Below are positions 1 through 6,864 of a stretch of DNA of 64,000 nucleotides, one piece after another. A program made the position numbers and the translations under genes. Source of the stretch: Halalkalibacter akibai JCM 9157 (lineage in GTDB: Bacteria > Bacillota > Bacilli > Bacillales > Bacillaceae_D); NCBI RefSeq assembly GCF_000513135.1, contig NZ_BAUV01000006.1:1-64000 (forward strand). Reading direction: 5' to 3'. Numbering within the stretch: position 1 is the stretch's first letter; each line of letters begins with the position of its first letter. A model generated the notes under the pieces. The model did not search any database and was not told the DNA's origin. It saw only the letters and a program-made list of their open reading frames with translations.

Positions 1-262
1 GAGCCTTCGCTCCCGCAAAAGGGACGAAGACTCGTGGTACCACCCTTAGTTAATAGTGAGACATCCCCACTATTATCTTCATTGCTGTAACGGTCGAAAC
101 CGGAACACCTTCACAAGAGTCTCTTGCGGTCCAGTGTCTGCTCCAGAGTGAATTCCGTTTTTCCTTCCATAAAAATGCTTTCAGTCTAAGGCATTTTCTC
201 CCTGAATGGTGGTTAAAAACATACTACTCTCTTTCTTAGCATTTATAAAATATACATTTGAT
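1..262 (-). promoter_or_regulatory. T-box riboswitch leader of pheST (pheS lies off the left edge)
   Basis: Read on the minus strand, positions 33-48 give the T-box antiterminator core AGGGTGGTACCACG, followed by a terminator-type stem at 1-35 (GAGTCTTCG pairing with CGAAGGCTC). The antiterminator bulge reads UGGU, which would pair with a tRNA ending ACCA, as expected for tRNA-Phe. A UUC (Phe) triplet at about 152-154 sits in a GGAAUUCAC context typical of a specifier loop. The known mechanism is transcription antitermination by uncharged tRNA. The target is inferred to be pheS because ysgA and sspI, the usual neighbours of pheST, follow. Confidence 0.88.
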
Positions 263-268
263 TTATTT

Positions 269-297
269 ATTATAGAGAAAGTTATGCGGAGATGCAA
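269..297 (-). promoter_or_regulatory. Sigma-A type promoter of the pheST T-box transcript
   Basis: On the minus strand a TTGCAT -35 (292-297) and a TATAAT -10 (269-274) are separated by 17 bp, and the T-box leader begins just downstream. The -10 is perfect and the -35 matches TTGACA at four of six bases. The call rests on sequence match and position only. Confidence 0.7.
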
Positions 298-311
298 CTT
301 CCTTACCTAAA

Positions 312-1058
312 TTAACCCTTAAAATAATAAAGTAAAATTCCTGTTGCAACAGCAACATTTAACGATTCTGCTTGTCCATGTATAGGAATGTATACATTTT
401 GATCAGCCATCTCAAGTAACGTTTGAGACACTCCTTCTCCTTCATTGCCAACTATTAAGGCAAACTGTGCTTGTGGCTCTAGGGCAGAATAAGAGCTCGC
501 TTCCTTCAACGCTGTCCCAAAAACAGGAATCATTGCATTTTTAAGCTTACCAACCCACTCTTCAAGGTTGCCTTTTATAACAGGGAGATGGAACAAAGAG
601 CCTTGTGAAGCACGAATGACTTTACTATTAAATACGTCCACACTTCCTTCACCAAGAATCACTCCTGTTAAACCAGCTGCGTCGGCCGTACGAATCATCG
701 TCCCAACATTGCCTGGGTCTTGAACTCGGTCAATTAGCAGGTATTGTCCTTCTAATCGTTCAACTTCAGGTTCCTTTGGTAACACGCAAACAGCCGCAAT
801 GCCTTGAGGAGTCTCTGTCTCAGAAAGCTCTTTCATAATTTGATCAGTGACTAATATAACATCTTCAGACTGAAGTGTAGATGTAGGAGTTGCTTCTTCT
901 GTCATCAACACATACTCGACTAATTTTGCCTTACTTGCTTCCTCAACAAGGTGATATCCTTCGACGAGGAAACGCCCCGTTGTTTCCCGACCTTTTCTTG
1001 TTTTTAGCTTTTTCCATTTTTTTATATGTTCATTTTTTACTGAGTCAATTCTTTTCAT
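312..1058 (-). CDS. ysgA: TrmH/SpoU family RNA 2'-O-methyltransferase YsgA
   Basis: 248 residues, the usual length of YsgA. An N-terminal substrate-binding domain (about 1-100, beginning RIDSVKNEHIKKWKKL) is followed by a SPOUT methyltransferase domain. Its knot motifs are visible: NVGTMIRTADAAG near 120, IVGNEGEGVS near 200 and IPIHGQAESLNVAVA near 225. The family methylates ribose 2'-OH of tRNA or rRNA using S-adenosylmethionine; the target nucleotide cannot be read from the sequence. It sits between the pheST leader and divergent sspI, as in B. subtilis. Little doubt on family, the exact substrate is unknown. Confidence 0.93.
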   Translation of the reverse strand: MKRIDSVKNEHIKKWKKLKTRKGRETTGRFLVEGYHLVEEASKAKLVEYVLMTEEATPTSTLQSEDVILVTDQIMKELSETETPQGIAAVCVLPKEPEVERLEGQYLLIDRVQDPGNVGTMIRTADAAGLTGVILGEGSVDVFNSKVIRASQGSLFHLPVIKGNLEEWVGKLKNAMIPVFGTALKEASSYSALEPQAQFALIVGNEGEGVSQTLLEMADQNVYIPIHGQAESLNVAVATGILLYYFKG

Positions 1059-1187
1059 TTTCTACTCCTTTAAAAAACTTCTTCTCATTTCATCCATCAT
1101 ACCCATTTTTTTTCTCATAATCCAGTCCATGCTGTTGCATACTACTAGCAGAAGGATTATTTTTCAATTAAAAAGGAGTGCTAAGCG

Positions 1188-1394
1188 ATGAGTTTTAATT
1201 TACGTGGGGCAATTATGGCCAATATTAAAGGAAGTACTGATCAAGAGGTAGAAGCAACGATCGTAGATGCGATGCAAAAAGGCGAAGAAAAAATGCTTCC
1301 TGGTTTAGGCGTTTTATTTGAAGTATACTGGCAAAATGCTAGTGAAGAAGATAAAAATGCTGTTTGTCAGCAAATTAGTCAAGGTTTGCAGTAA
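1188..1394 (+). CDS. sspI: Small acid-soluble spore protein I
   Basis: 68 residues with the SspI family core [20 protein letters not shown] near the middle. SspI is a minor SASP synthesised in the forespore; it is not a member of the alpha/beta DNA-coating type. The start at 1188 follows AAAAAGGAGTG. The gene is divergent from ysgA, the same arrangement as in B. subtilis. I could not identify a convincing sigma-G promoter upstream. This gene is direct evidence of a spore-forming host. Confidence 0.94.
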   Translation: MSFNLRGAIMANIKGSTDQEVEATIVDAMQKGEEKMLPGLGVLFEVYWQNASEEDKNAVCQQISQGLQ

Positions 1395-1403
1395 TATTTG
1401 TTG

Positions 1404-1441
1404 GGGCACGGGTCTTATCTATGGACCAGTGCTCTTTTTTG
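1404..1441 (+). terminator. Rho-independent terminator of sspI
   Basis: The stem GCACGGGTC (1406-1414) pairs with GACCAGTGC (1424-1432) with one mismatch, and is followed by CTC and a run of T residues on the plus strand. Confidence 0.8.
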
Positions 1442-1474
1442 ATTTTATACAAAGTTTGATTTATTTGTTGTGAG

Positions 1475-1621
1475 GTGTGTGCGGATCAGAAAAGTAGTTT
1501 TTCGGATCATAAATTTCCCGATTCGGATCAGAAAACCGGAGTTTTAGATCAGAAAACAGAAGCTTCCGATCAGAAACAGCAAGATCGAGCAATTACCGAG
1601 CCCGGCTACACTAGAGAGTGA
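1475..1621 (+). other. Possible short ORF made of DQK heptapeptide repeats (unverified coding)
   Basis: One plus-strand frame is open from 1460 to a TGA at 1619-1621 and covers the whole 21-nt tandem repeat. It reads as five heptads: DQKSSFS, DHKFPDS, DQKTGVL, DQKTEAS and DQKQQDR, then a short tail ending GYTRE. The only in-frame start-like codon before the repeat is a GTG at 1475, and it lacks a well placed ribosome binding site. The segment lies between the sspI terminator and the ysdC terminator. It may be a coding remnant, a detached repeat tail or a non-coding repeat; I recognise no protein family. Confidence 0.3.
1482..1586 (+). repeat. Five-copy tandem repeat with exact 21-nt period
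   Basis: GATC occurs at 1484, 1505, 1526, 1547 and 1568, a spacing of exactly 21 bases each time. The consensus unit begins CGGATCAGAAAA, and the second half of the unit is variable. The period equals seven codons and also about two turns of B-DNA, so either protein-level or DNA-level phasing could explain it. No other copy was noticed in the window. Confidence 0.85.
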
Positions 1622-1662
1622 TAAAAAAGAGCGAATTCACTAGGAAATCGCTCTTTTTTATC
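1620..1662 (-). terminator. Bidirectional terminator downstream of ysdC
   Basis: A perfect 15-bp inverted repeat (GATAAAAAAGAGCGA at 1620-1634 and its complement at 1648-1662) with A/T tracts on both sides ends two bases before the ysdC stop codon. It can act on the minus strand for ysdC and on the plus strand for anything read from the left. Confidence 0.9.
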
Positions 1663-1663
1663 A

Positions 1664-2749
1664 TTAATTATACGTAATTTTCTCGACTGTTTCTTGATCG
1701 AGCTTTTTGATTACTTCTACGATTAGCTTAACCGTATTTTCATAATCATCACGATGTAGCATCGCTGCGTGCGTGTGAATATAACGGGTTGGTACGGTAA
1801 TAGATAGTGCAGGCACACCGTTCGCTGTTAAATGAATAGCGCCAGAATCCGTTCCGCCTCCTGCCATTGAGTCAAATTGATACGGAATGTTATTCTCATC
1901 AGCTGTATCCGTAACGAAATCTCGTAGTCCTTTGTGAGAGATCATTGATGCATCATATAAAACAATTTGTGGCCCGTCGCCCATTTTGGCAAGTGCTTCT
2001 TTTTCCGTGACTCCTGGAGTATCTCCTGCAATCCCAACATCAACGCCAAAGCCAATATCCGGTTGAATTAAATGAGCAGATGTACGAGCTCCGCGAAGGC
2101 CAACTTCCTCTTGAACCGTTCCAACTCCGTAAACCGTATTAGGATGGTCCACTCCTTGTAACCCACGCAAGACATCAATAGCAATCGCACAACCAATTCG
2201 GTTATCCCACGCTTTTGCCATTATATATTTCTCATTTTTCATCACAGTAAATTCACAGACAGGAACAACTGAATCTCCAGGTCTGACACCAAACTCCTCA
2301 GCTTCTTCTCTGCTCTGTGCACCAATATCAATGAACATATCTTTTTTATCAACTGGCTTTTTACGAGCTTCTGGTGCAAGAATATGTGGAGGTTTAGAGC
2401 CTACGACTCCAGGGATATTTCCGTTTTTCGTCATAATTGTCACACGCTGTGCTAGCATAACTTGCTCCCACCAGCCGCCAATTGTCTGAAAACGTAAAAA
2501 TCCTTTTTCGTCGATGCTCGTAACCATAAATCCAATTTCATCAAGATGACCAGCTACCATAATTTTCGGGCCATTTGCTTTTCCCGTTTTTTTAGCGACA
2601 AGGCTTCCTAGATGATCTGTCGTTACTTCATCTGCAAATGGAGTTATGTATTTACTCATTACTTCTCTTGCTTCACGCTCATTCCCTGAAATCCCGTTTG
2701 CATCTGTTAAATCTTTTAACATTTGCAATTTTTCATCAAGCTTAGTCAT
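1664..2749 (-). CDS. ysdC: M42 family metallo-aminopeptidase YsdC
   Basis: 361 residues from an ATG preceded by AGGAGGGATTACATA; an upstream in-frame ATG adds ten residues but lacks this site. Metal-binding signatures of peptidase family M42 are present in order: [36 protein letters not shown] and a C-terminal [11 protein letters not shown]. Members are dinuclear zinc or cobalt aminopeptidases or endoglucanase-like peptidases acting in the cytosol as large oligomers. Substrate preference (glutamyl versus broad) cannot be read here. Position near ysdB and ysdA agrees with the B. subtilis order. Confidence 0.93.
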   Translation of the reverse strand: MTKLDEKLQMLKDLTDANGISGNEREAREVMSKYITPFADEVTTDHLGSLVAKKTGKANGPKIMVAGHLDEIGFMVTSIDEKGFLRFQTIGGWWEQVMLAQRVTIMTKNGNIPGVVGSKPPHILAPEARKKPVDKKDMFIDIGAQSREEAEEFGVRPGDSVVPVCEFTVMKNEKYIMAKAWDNRIGCAIAIDVLRGLQGVDHPNTVYGVGTVQEEVGLRGARTSAHLIQPDIGFGVDVGIAGDTPGVTEKEALAKMGDGPQIVLYDASMISHKGLRDFVTDTADENNIPYQFDSMAGGGTDSGAIHLTANGVPALSITVPTRYIHTHAAMLHRDDYENTVKLIVEVIKKLDQETVEKITYN

Positions 2750-2814
2750 TATGTAATCCCTCCTATAATTTTCTACCATTTAAGTATACAGAAAATAGTT
2801 ACAACAATCTAATC

Positions 2815-3297
2815 TTAGTAGCCGTTATCTTGCCTTTCATGGTTCACTTTATTTTTTTCTAAATAAGCTCCCTCAATCTCTTCATATGTAAAACCAAGTT
2901 TAGCCCCTAACGCGAAAAACGAATTTAAAAAAGCTTGAAACAGCTGTGGATTATGTTCTAGACGTTGTGATAAATGTATTATATCTAAAAATTGTTCTGT
3001 AAGCGTTTCTTTCGGTTCATGTTTATCTGGTACGATAACCGACGTCGTTTCAAGTGTTAAACCAAGAGTTAAAGCAAAATGAAGGCCATCCACATATTCT
3101 TCTAAAATAACCGCTCGTTCCGAGGAAGACTTCCGACTCCAATACTTAAAGCACCTTGTTTCATTCGCCAATTCTCCTATCTCAACAATAAAAGCAAGTA
3201 ACTTTTCTTTAAAGAGATCTTGATTAGCTAAATGATGCTCCTCTATGATTCGGTCATTTAGTTGTTTTTGTATAGCGAATAACGTTTGTATATCCAT
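2815..3297 (-). CDS. All-alpha dimeric dUTPase-like NTP pyrophosphatase
   Basis: 160 residues starting at MDIQTLF, preceded by AAGAGGAGGAAT; the longer frame has no ribosome site. The sequence contains the dimeric dUTPase signature E-I-G-E-L-A-N-E-T-R near residue 50, KYWS about ten residues on, then EEYVDGLHFAL, whose acidic side chains coordinate Mg2+. The family hydrolyses dUTP (or dUDP) to dUMP, keeping uracil out of DNA and feeding thymidylate synthesis. It is unrelated in fold to trimeric dUTPases. It stands alone between ysdC and divergent ysdB. Confidence 0.85.
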   Translation of the reverse strand: MDIQTLFAIQKQLNDRIIEEHHLANQDLFKEKLLAFIVEIGELANETRCFKYWSRKSSSERAVILEEYVDGLHFALTLGLTLETTSVIVPDKHEPKETLTEQFLDIIHLSQRLEHNPQLFQAFLNSFFALGAKLGFTYEEIEGAYLEKNKVNHERQDNGY

Positions 3298-3458
3298 GAT
3301 ATTCCTCCTCTTTTCAGTATTATAACAATTATTTTCAAAAAAAAACGTAACCAAATCGATAGTTAATCGTATCACATAGTAAGGACTTTACTTCTCTAAA
3401 GAAAGTATGTCAAAATCATTATATACAAAAGAATGTACCTCATAAGGAGGCGAATAAA

Positions 3459-3839
3459 TTGGTTATCTTATTTCGTTTGTTGTTACTGATCGCTGTCGTA
3501 GTACTAGCTTATTCAGCATTAAAATATCTATTTCACCCTAAAAGAAAGCTTGAGCAAGCCCACGACAAAAAGCAATTTTATTTCTACGATGAAGAAAAAG
3601 ACGTCCGAAAAAACTTTCTCATTACTTATAAGGGAGTTATGTTTGAAGGTGAAAAGTATCTGGGGACAACTGATCAATCGTTTGAGATTGTCTCCATATA
3701 CGTTTGGGCTAGACAAACTGATCGCTTAACTGGGTTTAACAAAGAAGATTTTCAATTTATCGCAGATGATATCCGCCTACGATACCCAAGTGCGAAGATT
3801 GAATGGAAAAGTCCGATAAAAGAGCTATTAAAAAAATAA
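3459..3839 (+). CDS. ysdB: Sigma-W regulon type protein YsdB
   Basis: 126 residues starting from a TTG with AAGGAGG nine bases upstream. One N-terminal membrane segment (about 3-24) is followed by a basic stretch and a soluble domain with FYFYDEEKDVRKNF and a YPSAKIEW C-terminus, matching YsdB in length and position. YsdB belongs to the cell-envelope stress (sigma-W) regulon in B. subtilis, but I see no clear TGAAAC/CGTA promoter here, so that regulation is not supported in this sequence. Function is unknown. Confidence 0.8.
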   Translation: MVILFRLLLLIAVVVLAYSALKYLFHPKRKLEQAHDKKQFYFYDEEKDVRKNFLITYKGVMFEGEKYLGTTDQSFEIVSIYVWARQTDRLTGFNKEDFQFIADDIRLRYPSAKIEWKSPIKELLKK

Positions 3840-3878
3840 TGGTTTAGCGCAAAGAAAAAAGCTAGTTACCATAAAATT

Positions 3879-3903
3879 AGACCATATCATCATGATATGG
3901 TCT
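3879..3903 (+). terminator. Convergent hairpin between ysdB and the TVP38 gene
   Basis: The perfect inverted repeat AGACCATATCA...TGATATGGTCT lies between two genes that end toward each other. A T-rich tract (ATTTTAT) follows it on the minus strand and a short TTTA on the plus strand, so it probably serves both genes, more clearly the minus one. Confidence 0.65.
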
Positions 3904-3924
3904 TTAAAGTGCTAGAGAAACATT

Positions 3925-4497
3925 TTACGATTTCTTGGTCGCAAAAAATTCATCCCAGCTAATATTTGTTCTTTTCTTCCTAAAAAACAGAAAAAGAATC
4001 GCTAAGAAACTGGCAAAAACAAGCGTTCCAGCAAGTGGTAATTCGTGTATCATGTCTCCAAAAGCCGTATAAACAACAGCCGGTGGAATGCTAACTAGAA
4101 ACGAATACTTTGAATATGTTTTAAAATCTTTTGTTGATTCCATTAAATAAAGAGACACGAGATGAAAATGAACAAAAGGCATAAGCCGCATAACCATCAT
4201 TTGAGGAACACTTACTTGTTTTGACTTTAATAGACGCTTTTTTATTTTCGTCAACTTCCCTCTCACACTAGGAAAAATATGAATAAGCCCATAGAAGACC
4301 ATACTTACCGCAGTAAGACCTATAATGGAATAGATTGACCCATAAACCGTCCCAAATAAATAGCCACCTAGAAGGCAAATAACAAGCACTGGAATAAAAA
4401 AGATTTGTCTACATACATGGAGCAAGACAAAGAACAGCGGAGCTAGCCAACCACTTTGTTCAATAAATTGAAATGAGCTCTCTAAAAATTCCTCCAT
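3925..4497 (-). CDS. TVP38/TMEM64 (VTT domain) family membrane protein
   Basis: 190 residues, mostly hydrophobic with about five membrane segments. The VTT/DedA-like core is seen in PVLVICLLGGYLFGTVYGSI near 40-60, with a following basic loop and the RLMPFVHFHLVSLY motif near 115. The start ATG follows AGAGGGGGCC. VTT-domain proteins include DedA-type and TVP38-type proteins that affect membrane lipid distribution and proton homeostasis. The specific substrate is unknown. B. subtilis has a TVP38 protein (YtxB) in this general neighbourhood, but I do not assert orthology. Confidence 0.82.
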   Translation of the reverse strand: MEEFLESSFQFIEQSGWLAPLFFVLLHVCRQIFFIPVLVICLLGGYLFGTVYGSIYSIIGLTAVSMVFYGLIHIFPSVRGKLTKIKKRLLKSKQVSVPQMMVMRLMPFVHFHLVSLYLMESTKDFKTYSKYSFLVSIPPAVVYTAFGDMIHELPLAGTLVFASFLAILFLFFRKKRTNISWDEFFATKKS

Positions 4498-4522
4498 ACT
4501 ATTGGCCCCCTCTTCTCTTAAT

Positions 4523-4792
4523 CTATGCTGTGATAACCTGTAAGATGAAGACTAGTACTAGTAATTGAATAAAGAGAATAATTGGAACTCCTATATAAAA
4601 TTTTTTCTTTTTTGTTTTATGGCGAAAAGCTTTCATGCCAACATACACTCCTAAACTACCAGCTAACCAAGCAAATAAAAACAATGTCTTCTCTGCAACC
4701 CGTCTTTGACCTTGTTTCGCCCGGGTCTTGTCCAATCCCATGATAACATAGGCTAGGATGTTAATCACAATGAGATAAACAGTTAGTAGCAT
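4523..4792 (-). CDS. ysdA: DUF1294 family small membrane protein YsdA
   Basis: 89 residues from the internal ATG that follows GGAGGTGCCTTACT; eight extra upstream codons are unlikely to be used. It has three hydrophobic segments and the DUF1294 core YVIMGLDKTRAKQGQRRVAE then GSLGVYVGMKAFRHKTKKKKF. The gene lies directly downstream of rplT in the same orientation, as in B. subtilis, but a strong terminator separates them. Function is unknown for the family. Confidence 0.87.
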   Translation of the reverse strand: MLLTVYLIVINILAYVIMGLDKTRAKQGQRRVAEKTLFLFAWLAGSLGVYVGMKAFRHKTKKKKFYIGVPIILFIQLLVLVFILQVITA

Positions 4793-4922
4793 AGTAAGGC
4801 ACCTCCAATTATTCATTTTATTTTATAGGCTGCGCATCCTTCATGATCCGTTATATTTCACCTTGTTCAGTTTCAGATATAATAGCTACCTCTTAAGTGA
4901 AATTACCTTTTTACAAAATAAA

Positions 4923-4947
4923 AAAAGCGCGACATCTGCCGCGCTTT
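4923..4947 (-). terminator. Terminator of the infC-rpmI-rplT operon
   Basis: On the minus strand AAAAGCGCG pairs with CGCGCTTTT around an eight-base loop and is followed by T residues, six bases past the rplT stop codon. Confidence 0.9.
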
Positions 4948-4952
4948 TATCA

Positions 4953-5312
4953 TTATGCGTTTAAACTAGCTTTTGCTTTATCAGCAAGTTGTGCAAATGA
5001 CTGTTCGTCAGTTACAGCAAGCTCAGCAAGCATTTTACGGTTTACATTGATATCAGCAAGCTTTAAACCGTGCATGAAACGGCTATAAGAAAGACCATTC
5101 ATACGAGCAGCTGCGTTGATACGTGTAATCCAAAGCTTACGGAAGTCACGCTTTTTGTTACGACGATCACGGTAAGCATAAAGTAATGACTTCATTACCT
5201 GACCTTGAGCTGATTTAAATAGTGTATGTTTAGAACCGTAATAACCTTTAGCTAACTTTAGAACTTTCTTACGACGACGACGAGCGACATAACCGCCTTT
5301 TACTCTTGGCAT
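4953..5312 (-). CDS. rplT: 50S ribosomal protein L20
   Basis: 119 residues, the standard L20 length. The basic N-terminal extension begins [19 protein letters not shown], and the core contains [32 protein letters not shown] and [14 protein letters not shown]20 is an early 23S rRNA assembly protein. In Bacillus it also represses its own operon by binding the leader RNA, and a leader consistent with that lies upstream of infC here. It is the last gene of infC-rpmI-rplT. Confidence 0.98.
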   Translation of the reverse strand: MPRVKGGYVARRRRKKVLKLAKGYYGSKHTLFKSAQGQVMKSLLYAYRDRRNKKRDFRKLWITRINAAARMNGLSYSRFMHGLKLADINVNRKMLAELAVTDEQSFAQLADKAKASLNA

Positions 5313-5342
5313 CGAAGTTCCCTCCTTCTATCAAACGATCAA

Positions 5343-5543
5343 TTATTTTTTGTACGTTAACATTGAGCGGATACGCTTGAAATCACCAGAATGAACCATT
5401 CCAGCTTTGCGTAACTTACGCTTTTGCTTTTGTGACTTGTTACCGAATAAGTGACTAGTAAATGCGTGTGAGCGCTTCAGCTTTCCAGATCCAGTCTTCT
5501 TGAAACGCTTTGCAGCACCACGGTGAGTTTTCATTTTTGGCAT
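5343..5543 (-). CDS. rpmI: 50S ribosomal protein L35
   Basis: 66 residues with the L35 signature [20 protein letters not shown] at the N-terminus and a strongly basic composition throughout. A GGAGGACC site precedes the ATG. It lies between infC and rplT, the conserved order in Firmicutes. L35 binds the large subunit near the peptidyl transferase region. Confidence 0.98.
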   Translation of the reverse strand: MPKMKTHRGAAKRFKKTGSGKLKRSHAFTSHLFGNKSQKQKRKLRKAGMVHSGDFKRIRSMLTYKK

Positions 5544-5586
5544 AACTCAGGTCCTCCTTTAATCTTGTTACAAGCTAGATTAGATG

Positions 5587-6102
5587 TTACTTCTCAGCTT
5601 TAGGAGCAAGCATAAGGAACATGCTACGCCCTTCCATCTTAGGCATTGATTCTACCACTGCAACATCTTCACATTCTTTTGCTAAACGCTCTAATACTTT
5701 CCGTCCAATTTGAGAGTGAGTAATAGCACGTCCACGGAAGCGGATCGCCACTTTTACTTTATCTCCTTTTTCAAGGAATTTACGAGCGTTGCGAAGCTTT
5801 GTATTGAAATCATTATCTTCAATCGTCGGGCTCAGACGAACCTCTTTTACATTGATGATTTTTTGATTTTTACGCGCTTCTTTTTCTTTCTTTTGTTGTT
5901 CATAACGGAATTTTCCGTAGTCCATAATACGACACACAGGTGGTTTCGCAGTTGGGGCAACACATACTAAATCAAGATTAACGTTTTGTGCCATTTCAAG
6001 AGCTTCTTGTTTTGACTTAACTCCAACTTGATCTCCGTTTGCTCCAATAAGACGTACTTCACGTGCACGAATCCCTTCATTGACCAACATGTCTTTACTA
6101 AT
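5587..6102 (-). CDS. infC: Translation initiation factor IF-3 with an ATT start codon
   Basis: 171 residues when started at the ATT at 6100-6102, giving (I)[19 protein letters not shown], which matches the known IF-3 N-terminus. TTTGGAGGTGG lies just upstream at the right distance, and no ATG fits better. N-terminal domain, lysine-rich linker ([12 protein letters not shown]) and C-terminal domain ([15 protein letters not shown]) are all present. IF-3 binds the 30S subunit and discriminates against wrong start codons; its own non-AUG start is a known autoregulatory feature of the family. Confidence 0.96.
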   Translation of the reverse strand: MSKDMLVNEGIRAREVRLIGANGDQVGVKSKQEALEMAQNVNLDLVCVAPTAKPPVCRIMDYGKFRYEQQKKEKEARKNQKIINVKEVRLSPTIEDNDFNTKLRNARKFLEKGDKVKVAIRFRGRAITHSQIGRKVLERLAKECEDVAVVESMPKMEGRSMFLMLAPKAEK

Positions 6103-6189
6103 AACGAGCCACCTCCAAAGGATTTTAACGAACCAAAGCAAATTTATAAGCATTACTACTGCAACAGTAGCTTTAATGCACCTCATTTA

Positions 6190-6330
6190 AGTACAAAAAA
6201 AGTGTAGGCGCAATATATACGCCCACACTTATTCCATTTATCCAGAAATGAAACGTTTAATACCTGTAAACTGCTATTGCGTCATCAGGTGAGAAGCGGG
6301 CGCCTCTGCTTGCTTTGTTTCCAATGTTTA
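6190..6330 (-). promoter_or_regulatory. L20-type ribosomal protein leader with attenuator terminator
   Basis: Between the promoter at 6346-6374 and infC, the minus-strand transcript contains a strong stem (AAGTGTGGGCG at about 6221-6231 pairing with CGCCTACACTT at about 6198-6208) followed by TTTTTTT. In Bacillus the infC-rpmI-rplT operon is controlled by L20 binding to a leader that ends in such a terminator. The position and terminator are seen directly; L20 binding is inferred from the operon. The upstream part (6240-6330) holds GC-rich segments that could form the L20-binding mimic. Confidence 0.75.
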
Positions 6331-6345
6331 ATTGTTTACTCAACG

Positions 6346-6374
6346 AATATACCATATCCATTGAAAGGTGTCAA
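6346..6374 (-). promoter_or_regulatory. Sigma-A promoter of infC-rpmI-rplT
   Basis: On the minus strand a perfect TTGACA (6369-6374) and a TATATT -10 (6346-6351) are separated by exactly 17 bp. Position fits a leader transcript of about 230 nt ahead of infC. Confidence 0.85.
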
Positions 6375-6822
6375 ACTTTTTTAGTGGCCGACCTATATTA
6401 TTCTAACCCTTAAGTTATTAGAAAGCAATGCCTTATTTTAAGAAAAATTATACAAAGATATTAGTTTTTTTGAAGAAGTGGTTTACTGGTTAGCTAGGGA
6501 GAGAACTTTTTATCGGCTGATTGTGATTGGGGAGTGGTTGAGCTGTGGACATGAGATACCTTATCTGTGGTTTCACTGTGATTTTTGTGGGGGAAACGGA
6601 CCTAGAAGCCCTTATTGGCTATTTTACAGGCTTTATTAAGCTCAATTTTAGCTAATAAGGAACCTGAAGTCCCTGAACATTGAAAAATCAGGGTTTTAAT
6701 GCCATATAAGGGCATCTGTGTCCGCACCACGACCTCCCGGCTTCGCTTAATGTTTCACCCCTCCTTATCCCTACCTCTGCCTCTTTCCTCGGTCGTTAGC
6801 ATTGGCTTCGCTCGCTGCTCTG
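6375..6822. other. Gene-free interval between infC leader and thrS terminator, with one palindromic element
   Basis: No credible gene is seen. The interval holds a palindromic element at about 6597-6676: CCTTATTGGCTA (6610-6621) pairs with TAGCTAATAAGG (6649-6660), flanked by GGACCT and ACCTGAAGTCC. The rest is T-rich and then C-rich sequence leading to the thrS terminator. Confidence 0.6.
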
Positions 6823-6862
6823 AAAAAAACCAACAGGGAAGTTCGCCCTGTTGGTTTTTTTC
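6823..6862 (-). terminator. Terminator of thrS
   Basis: A perfect stem of AAAAAAACCAACAGGG and its complement around a short loop (AAGTTCG) directly follows the thrS stop on the minus strand, with T tracts at both ends, so it may act in both directions. Confidence 0.93.
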
Positions 6863-6864
6863 TC

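Noticed and set aside
890-1120. 76-residue plus-strand frame opposite ysgA
   Set aside because: It runs antisense through the conserved ysgA 5' end and has low-complexity F/S-rich sequence without a ribosome site.
1120-1187. Sigma-G promoter for sspI
   Set aside because: No pair of elements matched the consensus with proper spacing.
1482-1586. CRISPR array
   Set aside because: The units are 21 nt and tandem with no separate spacers, so it is a simple tandem repeat.
3380-3458. Sigma-W promoter for ysdB
   Set aside because: No TGAAAC/CGTA pair is visible upstream.
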